Origin: Dysgonomonas sp. ZJ279
Lineage (GTDB): Bacteria; Bacteroidota; Bacteroidia; Bacteroidales; Dysgonomonadaceae
Reading direction: 5' to 3'
NCBI RefSeq assembly: GCF_011039205.1
Contig: NZ_JAAKEL010000023.1
Coordinates: 1 to 46,770, forward strand
DNA: 46,770 nt
The notes beneath the pieces are model-generated. The model ran no database searches. It was not told the DNA's origin and saw nothing but the letters and a program-made list of their open reading frames with translations. Positions 1 to 7,540 of the stretch are shown piece by piece. Position numbers and translations under genes: made by a program. Each line of letters starts with the position of its first letter. The stretch's first letter is position 1.

Positions 1-112
<112 letters not shown>

Positions 113-120
113 TAAGCAAG

Positions 121-156
121 AGCGCCTCTAGTAGAAATACTACAGGCGCTTATTTT
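121..156 (+). terminator. rRNA operon terminator
   Basis: A hairpin of AGCGCCT, a C-C mismatch and TAGTA pairs across a GAAA tetraloop with TACTA and AGGCGCT, and a T-rich tail (TATTTT) follows. It sits 9 nt after the 5S gene and should end rRNA transcription. Confidence 0.85.
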
Positions 157-409
157 GGTAGATACTACATATACTACATATACTACTCACGAAACACGAA
201 AACATAAAACGAATACATAACAAAAGAACCTAAACACAAAATGCAAAACTAGAAATACAAAAAAATAGTTAAATGAATTGGTCGCTAATTCTCTGTTTTT
301 TTATTCTATTTTGTAAATAATATTTAGTTTGTGTTTAATATTATTTATATTTGTATTGTTTTTATTGAATAATTTATTTTCTTTGTGAAAAGATTAAACC
401 AATTATAGT
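157..409. other. AT-rich gap with a 9-bp tandem repeat and a promoter box
   Basis: No gene seen. Bases 164-190 hold three tandem copies of a 9-bp unit (TACTACATA, the last copy degenerate). A TATATTTG match to the Bacteroidetes -7 box lies at 346-353, about 57 nt before the DUF2089 start, and is the likely promoter of the following operon. No well-spaced -33 element is clear. Confidence 0.5.
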
Positions 410-673
410 ATGCTACCTTGCTATTGTCCAAGTTGCAAAGCGCAACTAAAAGTCAAAAGTCTTAAATGTGAAAATTGTGAGACTGAAGTGATAGGGAATT
501 ACGAATTACCCATATTAGCTTTATTGTCTACTGAAGAACAAGATTTCATTCTGAAATTTGTGAAGCATAGCGGAAGCCTTAAAGAGATGGCAAACCAGTT
601 AAAATTGAGTTATCCTACTGTTAGAAATCTATTAGATGAAATAATCGAAAAAATCAGATCTTATGAAAAATGA
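410..673 (+). CDS. DUF2089 family zinc-ribbon/HTH protein
   Basis: A small (87 aa) soluble protein. Residues 5-25 form a four-Cys zinc ribbon (CPSC near the N-terminus, then CENC). The rest is a helical HTH-like part with the family signature G-S-L-K-E-M, then SYPTVRNLLDEI. This layout matches DUF2089, a family thought to be transcriptional regulators; no target is known. The gene overlaps the next one by 11 nt, so the two are probably translationally coupled, and it may act on the membrane protein or hydrolase behind it. Family assignment is firm; function is inferred. Confidence 0.85.
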   Translation: MLPCYCPSCKAQLKVKSLKCENCETEVIGNYELPILALLSTEEQDFILKFVKHSGSLKEMANQLKLSYPTVRNLLDEIIEKIRSYEK

Positions 674-1271
674 GAATAACTGGCACCTGTTGCTAAATCC
701 ATTTGTGCGCATTGCCGGATGGAAAGCTTTCTTATTGGGAAGCCTTATTGCAAGTATAACAATTATTATAGGATATTTTAGTAACGTTTGGTATCCGGGA
801 GTATTGGATATTAAATTGGCTACGCACCTCAATTTAGGAAAGGCTTTTCTGGTGCAAATTGTAAGTCAGTTCTATGTTGTATTTTTTATGTATCCCGCAG
901 CTTTAATATTTGCTAAGAATACCAGATTACAGGATATTTTGGGTACTACAATGTTAGCTCGTTTCCCTTTCTTAATAGCATCTTTACTCGGTTTTATGGT
1001 GAAACCCGAGAGTATAGAGAATTTGATGGATGTTTTGCAAATGGGTATGTTTAATGTTGCTGATAATATTGGTCTTATTGCTGCTAGTATAATAATGGTT
1101 CCAATAATTATCTGGTATGTAATATTATTGTATAATGCTTTTAAGGTGTCTTCCAACATAAAAGGAACCAAGGCGGTTGTGACTTTCACAGTATGTCTTA
1201 TCTTAGCTGAGATAGTATCATTAATTGTTAATTGGGTTTTTATCAAATATGTATATGAAACGATATTTTAA
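663..1271 (+). CDS. YIP1-like multi-pass membrane protein
   Basis: A 202-aa integral membrane protein with about five hydrophobic helices (roughly residues 20-42, 60-80, 95-115, 140-163 and 172-195). The N-terminal NPFVRIAGW region followed by the helix bundle resembles YIP1-family proteins common in Bacteroidetes. It starts inside the end of the DUF2089 gene (11-nt overlap) and ends inside the start of the hydrolase gene (17-nt overlap), so all three are very likely one operon. No catalytic motif is seen and the role is unknown. Confidence 0.75.
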   Translation: MKNENNWHLLLNPFVRIAGWKAFLLGSLIASITIIIGYFSNVWYPGVLDIKLATHLNLGKAFLVQIVSQFYVVFFMYPAALIFAKNTRLQDILGTTMLARFPFLIASLLGFMVKPESIENLMDVLQMGMFNVADNIGLIAASIIMVPIIIWYVILLYNAFKVSSNIKGTKAVVTFTVCLILAEIVSLIVNWVFIKYVYETIF

Positions 1272-2349
1272 TTTTATATTTCTAATACTACTTTCTGTTC
1301 AATTATCGTTTGCACAGGAAACCGTCTTGTCTAGGCCACAAGAGCCAATAAAACCGTATCCTTATATTTCGGAAGATGTAGTTTTTAGTAATGAAAATGC
1401 TAATATATCTTTGTCTGGTACTTTGGCTTATCCTAAAGATGTTACTAATGTGCCTGTTGTCATTCTGATATCGGGTAGTGGTCCTCAGGATCGAAATGAA
1501 GAATTACTTGGACATAAACCTTTTCTTGTGTTATCAGATTATCTTACCAAAAACGGTATTGCTGTTCTACGCTATGATGAAAGAGGAGTTGGCGAATCTG
1601 AAGGTAACTTCGGTATAGCAACAACATTGGACTTTGCTTCAGATGTTCGATCAGCTATCGACTATCTGAAAACAAGAAAAGATATTAATTCATCTAAAAT
1701 GGGATTAATAGGGCATAGTGAGGGGGGCTTAATCTCGTTTATGCTGGCAGCAGAAAATGATGATGTCGCTTTTCTTGTGTCTATGGCCGGGCCGGGTATG
1801 AGAGGAGATTCTTTATTGCAGATGCAACGTAAAGCTGTATTTAAAGCTAACGGAGCGAGTGATGCAGCGATAGAACAGAATGAAATCTTACTGATTAAAT
1901 TGCAGGATATTGTAGTTAACTATTCAACAGAAGATATTGTAAAGAATATAGATTCTATAGCAAAAGATATTCTTCCGGCACCATTGTGTGATAATATAGA
2001 TGCAAAAAAAGGATTGGTTGGTCAACTTATGATGCTGTCTGCACCTTGGTTCAGTTATTTTATGACTTATGACCCGACGGATGCTTTGAAAAAGATAACT
2101 TGCCCTGTATTTGCTATTAATGGTGAGAAAGATGTACAAGTGGATGCAATAGTTAATCTGCAAAGGATAAAATTGTTTGTTGAAAGTAATGGAAATAAAA
2201 ATGTGACAACAAAGCTATATCCTGATCTTAATCATTTATTCCAACATTGTACTACCGGTTCTCCTGACGAATATAGCCAGATTGAAGAAACTATTTCTCC
2301 GGAGGTTCTAAAAGATATATCAGATTTTATTTTGACTCAGACCGAATAA
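1255..2349 (+). CDS. secreted alpha/beta hydrolase
   Basis: A 364-aa exported hydrolase. The ATG at 1255 gives a clean signal peptide (MKRYFNFIFLILLSVQLSFAQ); an in-frame TTG-type start further upstream would spoil it. The nucleophile elbow GHSEGG places Ser155, with a likely acid Asp293 (GEKDVQ) and His327 (DLNHLF). The GSGPQDRNE oxyanion segment and the RYDERGVGES motif are typical of the dienelactone hydrolase-like/acyl peptidase group. It probably acts on small esters or acyl groups in the periplasm; the substrate is unknown. It is the last gene of the overlapping three-gene operon. Confidence 0.85.
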   Translation: MKRYFNFIFLILLSVQLSFAQETVLSRPQEPIKPYPYISEDVVFSNENANISLSGTLAYPKDVTNVPVVILISGSGPQDRNEELLGHKPFLVLSDYLTKNGIAVLRYDERGVGESEGNFGIATTLDFASDVRSAIDYLKTRKDINSSKMGLIGHSEGGLISFMLAAENDDVAFLVSMAGPGMRGDSLLQMQRKAVFKANGASDAAIEQNEILLIKLQDIVVNYSTEDIVKNIDSIAKDILPAPLCDNIDAKKGLVGQLMMLSAPWFSYFMTYDPTDALKKITCPVFAINGEKDVQVDAIVNLQRIKLFVESNGNKNVTTKLYPDLNHLFQHCTTGSPDEYSQIEETISPEVLKDISDFILTQTE

Positions 2350-2437
2350 ATTATTCTGATTCAAGAAAGCTATTTTGTCTAATCCTTTATTGAAAAATGA
2401 ACAAGGTCTAAATCTTTTTTATTACTTTCGATATTAA

Positions 2438-2467
2438 TCACCTTCTCAAATCGGAGGTGAATTTTTA
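2438..2467 (+). terminator. probable terminator after the hydrolase operon
   Basis: TCACCT pairs with AGGTGA across about 11 nt and is followed by ATTTTTAT. It lies between the hydrolase and the TPR gene. Confidence 0.5.
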
Positions 2468-2508
2468 TGTGCTAATTATTAAGCCTTAACCCTTACTTAC
2501 GAATATAT

Positions 2509-3519
2509 ATGAATAAAATTATTCCCGTATTATTACTAATAATCCTTTTTAGTTGCAAAACATCAAAGCAAAACATTATTTCCGAAGCAACGCCAAATAC
2601 AAATATAGAGAAATTGGATATCGAGGAATGCATGGATCAGGCAAGCCTCTATCTCAAGACTAAAGAATATGACAAGGTTATCGCTAATTGCTTCGTGGTA
2701 CTTAAACAAGATTCGACATACTGGAGACCACACATTCTGGCGGGAATAGCCTATCGGAATATGAATAAATTTCCAAAAACCATTTATCATTTCCAAAAAG
2801 TATTGGAATTACATCCTGACAATGCAGCGCCTTATAACAATTTGGCAACTATATATAACGAGTTGGGATACATTGATATTAGCCTCGACTTGTACAGTAA
2901 AGCACTGGAGATTGAACCCGTCTATGCTAACGCTTATAACAATAGGGGAAATCTATATATCGACTTGCAGGAATACGAGAAGGCAATGGCCGATTTAGAA
3001 GAAGCCATGCTGATAAATCCAAGTGGCGGTGATTCTTATTACAATATGGGAATAGTCTTCATGAAACAAGAAAGATACGAACTAGCAGAAGAATATCTAT
3101 ATGAAGCAGTAGAAATAGATCCTAATTTTACAGAGTCACTGTTGGTATTAGGAGATGTATTCGAAAAGCAAAACAAAGAAAAAGAAGCAAAGGAGTTATA
3201 CGAGAAACTAATTCCTCACCTTACCCAAAATATTGAAGATAATCACTACGACTATAGTTCTTTGTTATATAGAGCAGAAACATATACCAAACAAGGTAAA
3301 GATGAATTGGCTCAACCCGACTATCAGAAAGCAAATGAGATGTATAACGAAATTGTCGAACAGAATCCAGATAGCTGGACTATGCTCAATAAGAGGGGGT
3401 GCACATTCATAGGGCTTAAACAATACGACAAAGCTCGTGCCGATTTTAATAGATCATTATTGCTTTTCCCAAAATCGGACGAAGCGAAACGCAAGTTAAC
3501 TGAAATAGAAGGTAAATAA
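2509..3519 (+). CDS. TPR-repeat lipoprotein
   Basis: A 336-aa lipoprotein. The N-terminus is a type II signal peptide with lipobox LFSC, so Cys16 would be lipidated. About six to seven tetratricopeptide repeats follow (for example around residues 40-75, 78-110, 112-145, 146-180, 181-215 and 285-330), with the usual A-x-x-x-G/N, Y and P positions (LELHPDN, LEIEPVYANAYNNRG, AVEIDPNFTES). TPR proteins make protein-protein contacts; here most likely at the inner face of the outer membrane or in the periplasm. The partner is unknown. It seems to be a single-gene unit. Confidence 0.85.
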   Translation: MNKIIPVLLLIILFSCKTSKQNIISEATPNTNIEKLDIEECMDQASLYLKTKEYDKVIANCFVVLKQDSTYWRPHILAGIAYRNMNKFPKTIYHFQKVLELHPDNAAPYNNLATIYNELGYIDISLDLYSKALEIEPVYANAYNNRGNLYIDLQEYEKAMADLEEAMLINPSGGDSYYNMGIVFMKQERYELAEEYLYEAVEIDPNFTESLLVLGDVFEKQNKEKEAKELYEKLIPHLTQNIEDNHYDYSSLLYRAETYTKQGKDELAQPDYQKANEMYNEIVEQNPDSWTMLNKRGCTFIGLKQYDKARADFNRSLLLFPKSDEAKRKLTEIEGK

Positions 3520-3580
3520 TGAAAAAGAACTCTTAATATTTTATAACAACTAAAAACAAAGATTGTATCGACAAAGAGCA

Positions 3581-3588
3581 TATCTTTG
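3581..3588 (+). promoter_or_regulatory. -7 promoter box (TATCTTTG)
   Basis: An exact TAnnTTTG match ending 7 nt before the ATG at 3596. A TTG at 3563-3565 could be a -33 element, though the 15-nt spacing is short. Transcription would start almost at the ATG, giving a leaderless or nearly leaderless mRNA. Confidence 0.5.
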
Positions 3589-3595
3589 CACCACG

Positions 3596-4057
3596 ATGAA
3601 TAAACTGATGCATCATATTGTAATAATTATTGCGGCAATTGCTGTCTTCTTTACAGGGACAGGAGTTACTGTGATGAGTTATTGCTGTACGGGATGTATC
3701 ACAGAAGTTTTTGCAGACAAACAACAATCCTGTTGTCTGTCGGAAGAGGCAATGCCAATAGAAGAATCGGACTGCTGCACTATGCACGGCGATATGGCTC
3801 ACAACGAAATTTGTGCCAATACAATATCTTCTGTCGACGAGCATTGTACATCGTCCCGTCTGTCTATCGATTTAGATTCATCTATGTTCAGACCCCATGT
3901 GGCAAGTCCGTTTGTGTGGCTGAGCGATGTGCCTGTGTTTTCGGTAAACCTTTTACCTAAAGACATTGAGCGTGTAGATGTTGTTCAACATGTTGATGAT
4001 CCACCCACTATTCCGCCACGCTCTTATCTGTCTCTGATAAGGGTGTTAGTCATTTGA
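3596..4057 (+). CDS. Cys-rich HYC_CC_PP-type protein, putative metal handling
   Basis: A 153-aa exported or membrane-anchored protein. The ATG at 3596 (MNKLMHHIV) is chosen because a hydrophobic helix follows directly. Nine cysteines in the first half form CCxxC, CC and CC groups with nearby His, and the C-terminus has a PPTIPPRSYLSLIRVLVI tail. This pattern fits the HYC_CC_PP small proteins of Bacteroidetes, usually found beside TonB receptors for heavy metals. The TonB receptor starts 88 nt downstream. Metal binding (copper or similar) is inferred from the Cys clusters and the neighbour. Confidence 0.7.
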   Translation: MNKLMHHIVIIIAAIAVFFTGTGVTVMSYCCTGCITEVFADKQQSCCLSEEAMPIEESDCCTMHGDMAHNEICANTISSVDEHCTSSRLSIDLDSSMFRPHVASPFVWLSDVPVFSVNLLPKDIERVDVVQHVDDPPTIPPRSYLSLIRVLVI

Positions 4058-4092
4058 TTCGATAGTGCTTTATATCAGCTACTCAGAGATAA

Positions 4093-4100
4093 TATCTTTG
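4093..4100 (+). promoter_or_regulatory. -7 promoter box (TATCTTTG)
   Basis: A TAnnTTTG match 45 nt before the TonB receptor ATG, suggesting the receptor can be transcribed on its own as well as from the Cys-rich gene upstream. Confidence 0.4.
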
Positions 4101-4145
4101 TGTGGCTACTAATTGTATTGTACTATTTTACTAAATTTGAATCAA

Positions 4146-6350
4146 ATGAAATCATTTAAAATAATTATATTATTATTGTTTATACCTCTTATTGCCTTTA
4201 GCAAGGAAATGCTTAAAGGGCATGTTTACGATGCTGATAAACAACCGCTGATTGGAGCAAGTGTCCGCTGGGAGAATGCTAAAACAGGTGTTGTTACAGA
4301 TGCAGAAGGAGCTTTTCAGATAGAAGGAACGCCTCACAAAGACCATATGTTAGCTGTATCTTATGTTGGCTTTACGGATAAGGTTGTGCATATAAACAGT
4401 TTTAGCGATGAGTTAATTATCATTCTCGACGAAAACATAGAACTGGGCGAAGTTGTGATTGAAAAAACACCTCCCGGTAGAATCACTTCCCGGTTGAATG
4501 TATTACAGAGTGAAACGATAACTAAGAAAGAGATAGGTCGTGCAGCATGTTGTAATCTTGCTGAAAGTTTCGAGACCAATCCATCGGTCGATGTTTCTTT
4601 TAGTGATGCCGTAACAGGTGCAAAACAAATCCAGTTGTTAGGATTATCAGGAACATACGTTCAGATGCTTACCGAAAATTATCCCAATTTCAGAGGGTCA
4701 GCCTCTATTTATGGAATGGACTATATACCCGGTCCATGGATGGAAAGTATACAAATATCGAAGGGCGCAGCATCCGTGAAGAATGGCTATGAATCGCTGA
4801 CCGGACAAATGAATGTAGAGTACAAGAAACCTCAGACAGCCGATCCGTTAAGTTTAAATCTTTTTGCAAGTAATGTAGGTCGTTACGAAGGTAATGCCGA
4901 TGCAGCTTTTGTGTTGAATGACAAATTATCTACGGGGTTATTTCTTCATTATTCTAACGAAACAGGCGAGCATGATGATAATAACGACGGTTTCTTAGAT
5001 ATGCCATTGAAACATCAGTTCAATGTGATGAACCGCTGGCAATATATATCGGGCAGATATGCATCTCAGGTAGGGGTACGTTTCTTGCAAGACTATCGTA
5101 CCAGTGGACAGACAATGCACACGATGAAAGATAAGACAATGAAACCGTACGAAATATCGGTAAATGCTAATAGAGCCGAATTCTTTACAAAGAATGCTTA
5201 TATGGTCGACGAAAATAGAAATGGCAACATAGCTTTGATATTAACAGGTTCGTACAACGACCAAAAATCGAAGTATGACATTAATCAATATAATGTATAT
5301 GGAAATAACGTGTATGCGTCGTTGATGTACGAAACTCAGTTAGGTGTAGATCATCAGTTAAGTACAGGTTTGAGCATGAACTGGGATAAGTTCAACGAAA
5401 AAATAGCTTTGTCACAACCGATAACAGCCCAACCCAACGAAGAAACGACCACAGGAGCTTATGCTCAATATACCTTCAATAAGGATAATAAATTTGTAGT
5501 ATTAGCCGGATTACGAGCCGATTACAGTTCATTGTATGATGTATTTGTTACACCACGCTTACATCTGAAATATATGCCGGTCGATTGGTTCAATGTTCGT
5601 GCTTCGGCAGGAAAAGGATATCGGACTGTATTTGTAATGCCCGAAAATAGTTATTATCTGGCAAGTAGCAGACGTATCGATATTGCACCCGATCTTAAGC
5701 AGGAATCTGCATGGAATTATGGTACAAGTGTTTCTTTCAATATTCCTATCAAAGGGAACGATTTAGTAATCTCGGGAGAGTGGTATCATACAAAGTTCAA
5801 TAATCAGGTCGTGATAGATACCGACACAGACCAGCATGCAGTGAAATTCTATAATCTGGATGGTGGCAAATCGTATGCAAACAGTATGCAGATCGAAGCA
5901 TCTTATCCATTCTTTAAAGGGTTTCATGCCTTGGCTGCCTATCGTTGGATTGATGTTAAAACCGAATACGGAGGTATATTGATGGATAAACCATTGACGA
6001 GCGATTATAAAGCTATGATAACCGCAAGTTACGAGACCCCTCTTAAGAAATGGCAATTCGATTTTACTACCCAGTTTAACGGTGGTGGACGTATGCCTAC
6101 CCCCGATGCTGTAAACCCATTGTGGGATACTCGATTCGATTCATTTACAATCTTGAATGCTCAGGTAACAAAGAATTTCAGAGCATGGAGTATTTATGTA
6201 GGAGCTGAAAATATTACCGATTTTATTCAAAAAACTCCGATTATATCGGCTGATAATCCTTATGGTCAAGACTTCGATGCCACCATGGTATGGGGTCCGA
6301 CACAAGGACGCCGATTCTATGCCGGAATCAGATATATTATCGGTAAATGA
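4146..6350 (+). CDS. TonB-dependent outer-membrane receptor, putative metal uptake
   Basis: A 734-aa outer-membrane receptor. The ATG at 4146 gives a good signal peptide (MKSFKIIILLLFIPLIAFSK). Residues about 22-105 are a carboxypeptidase-regulatory-like domain (GHVYDADKQPLIGASVRWEN). A plug domain follows, with a conserved double Cys (RAACCNLAESFETNPSVDV), and then the beta-barrel, ending in RRFYAGIRYIIGK. The CC-containing plug and the adjacent Cys-rich protein are typical of receptors for copper or other heavy metals, not of SusC glycan receptors: the partner SusD is absent and no SusC signature is seen. Substrate is inferred. A terminator follows at 6368. Confidence 0.85.
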   Translation: MKSFKIIILLLFIPLIAFSKEMLKGHVYDADKQPLIGASVRWENAKTGVVTDAEGAFQIEGTPHKDHMLAVSYVGFTDKVVHINSFSDELIIILDENIELGEVVIEKTPPGRITSRLNVLQSETITKKEIGRAACCNLAESFETNPSVDVSFSDAVTGAKQIQLLGLSGTYVQMLTENYPNFRGSASIYGMDYIPGPWMESIQISKGAASVKNGYESLTGQMNVEYKKPQTADPLSLNLFASNVGRYEGNADAAFVLNDKLSTGLFLHYSNETGEHDDNNDGFLDMPLKHQFNVMNRWQYISGRYASQVGVRFLQDYRTSGQTMHTMKDKTMKPYEISVNANRAEFFTKNAYMVDENRNGNIALILTGSYNDQKSKYDINQYNVYGNNVYASLMYETQLGVDHQLSTGLSMNWDKFNEKIALSQPITAQPNEETTTGAYAQYTFNKDNKFVVLAGLRADYSSLYDVFVTPRLHLKYMPVDWFNVRASAGKGYRTVFVMPENSYYLASSRRIDIAPDLKQESAWNYGTSVSFNIPIKGNDLVISGEWYHTKFNNQVVIDTDTDQHAVKFYNLDGGKSYANSMQIEASYPFFKGFHALAAYRWIDVKTEYGGILMDKPLTSDYKAMITASYETPLKKWQFDFTTQFNGGGRMPTPDAVNPLWDTRFDSFTILNAQVTKNFRAWSIYVGAENITDFIQKTPIISADNPYGQDFDATMVWGPTQGRRFYAGIRYIIGK

Positions 6351-6367
6351 TTTTATTATGATATATG

Positions 6368-6402
6368 AAAAGCCTTAAAGTTTATCTCTTAAGGCTTTTT
6401 TG
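6368..6402. terminator. bidirectional terminator
   Basis: AAAGCCTTAA pairs with TTAAGGCTTT around a ~10-nt loop, with A-rich and T-rich flanks. It lies between convergent genes (TonB receptor on +, beta-barrel protein on -) and can serve both. Confidence 0.8.
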
Positions 6403-6417
6403 TTTTATTGTTAAAGT

Positions 6418-7002
6418 TTAGAAGTTATATCCTATTCCTAATTTAACTCCTAGATTAAAGAAGTTCATCTTTTTATCGGGGCTTATGCTGTTCATCTGGA
6501 AATAAGGATTGATATTAAGTGTAATGTTATTCGAAAAAGTATGTTCAGCTCCTATACCAACGAGAAAACCAAGCTTCCCATCGTGATAAGACTCTTCATT
6601 ATCCGATATCTTGAAATTAAGTACCCCTCCTCCGTTCACAAACAAGTAATTAAGAAAATGATATTTAACCAGTATAGGAATGGTAAGAAAATCAATATTA
6701 TAAGATCTGCCGGACATATCTATTATCGGATTAAATGAAGGTGTAAAGCTTATTTTATTATGAACATATAAGATTCCGGTAGTGATTTCTAAATTCCGAT
6801 ATACTTCACGATTATATTCAATTCCAAAACTATAAAAGCTTTTAGTATCGTATCCTCCACCGCCATCAATATTATCTTTATAGCCGTATGATGCTGCTCC
6901 AAGTGGTGTTACTGTAAGACTTATTGTGTTTTTCTTTTCACTTTGAGCAAATAGGACAATAGTGAAAGCAGAAAACAGAATGATACAAAGTATCTTTTTC
7001 AT
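6418..7002 (-). CDS. porin-family outer-membrane beta-barrel protein
   Basis: A 194-aa protein. The chosen start is the Met before KKILCIILFSAFTIVLFAQ, a signal peptide; the open frame runs 39 nt further upstream without export sense. The mature part alternates polar and aromatic residues in strands (SFYSFGIEYNREVYRNLEITTGILYVHN; VKYHFLNYLFVNGGGV; LGFLVGIGAEHTF; FNLGVKLGIGYNF) and ends in Phe, as expected for an eight-stranded OmpA/OprF-like barrel inserted by the Bam complex. It starts 58 nt after gldH and may be its last operon member. Specific role unknown. Confidence 0.75.
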   Translation of the reverse strand: MKKILCIILFSAFTIVLFAQSEKKNTISLTVTPLGAASYGYKDNIDGGGGYDTKSFYSFGIEYNREVYRNLEITTGILYVHNKISFTPSFNPIIDMSGRSYNIDFLTIPILVKYHFLNYLFVNGGGVLNFKISDNEESYHDGKLGFLVGIGAEHTFSNNITLNINPYFQMNSISPDKKMNFFNLGVKLGIGYNF

Positions 7003-7060
7003 AGTGTTTAAGGTGTTTAACTCGTTTGAATTTTTGCACACATAGCTTCAGGCTGTATTG

Positions 7061-7540
7061 CTAGTCCTGTTTGCTAATCCTTATACCGACCTTCTCTATA
7101 CCGGTTAATGGCTCGTCGCGCATACCCTGTTCTATTTTGATGCGATAATTACGCTTTTCTTTGAAAACAGTGGCTTTGTCTAGCGATAAAGATGTTTGAT
7201 ACAATGAGCCGAAGCCCGAGCCTTTCCATTTACCGAATTCATCGGCAAGCAAGTATTCTTTCTCTATATGAGTAAATGTAGAATCGTTATCGATGTTAGA
7301 TTGTACCAAGAACCAGATATTTTGATAAGGATAGTTTACATTGTTGGTAACCTCTATCGATATATTGTACGGAACGTTCACGTCGAAACTCGTAGAATCA
7401 ATATCGAAAATCAATGTGTCCGTTTTAGACCACTCGGCATTCAACGGCTCTTTGTATTGATAATATATTTCACCCTGCTGACACGAGTAAAGTACAAGTG
7501 CCAGCAAAGTAAAACAGATTATATATAAAGTTTTAGGCAT
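7061..7540 (-). CDS. gldH: gliding motility lipoprotein GldH
   Basis: A 159-aa lipoprotein with lipobox LYSC after a hydrophobic stretch (MPKTLYIICFTLLALVLYSC). The start at 7540 overlaps the ricT stop by 8 nt (ATGCCTAA), which favours it over longer in-frame starts that would lack a signal peptide. The mature protein matches GldH in length and order of features (YYQYKEPLNAEWSKTDTLIFDI near the start, RNYRIKIEQGMRDEPLTGIEKVGIRI at the end). GldH is needed for gliding in Flavobacterium, but GldH homologues also occur in non-gliding Bacteroidetes. Its place behind holB-ricT suggests it is co-transcribed with them. Confidence 0.85.
   Translation of the reverse strand: MPKTLYIICFTLLALVLYSCQQGEIYYQYKEPLNAEWSKTDTLIFDIDSTSFDVNVPYNISIEVTNNVNYPYQNIWFLVQSNIDNDSTFTHIEKEYLLADEFGKWKGSGFGSLYQTSLSLDKATVFKEKRNYRIKIEQGMRDEPLTGIEKVGIRISKQD

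Noticed and set aside
4058-4145. Cobalamin or other riboswitch before the TonB receptor
   Set aside because: The gap is only 88 nt and shows no B12-box or other conserved aptamer core.
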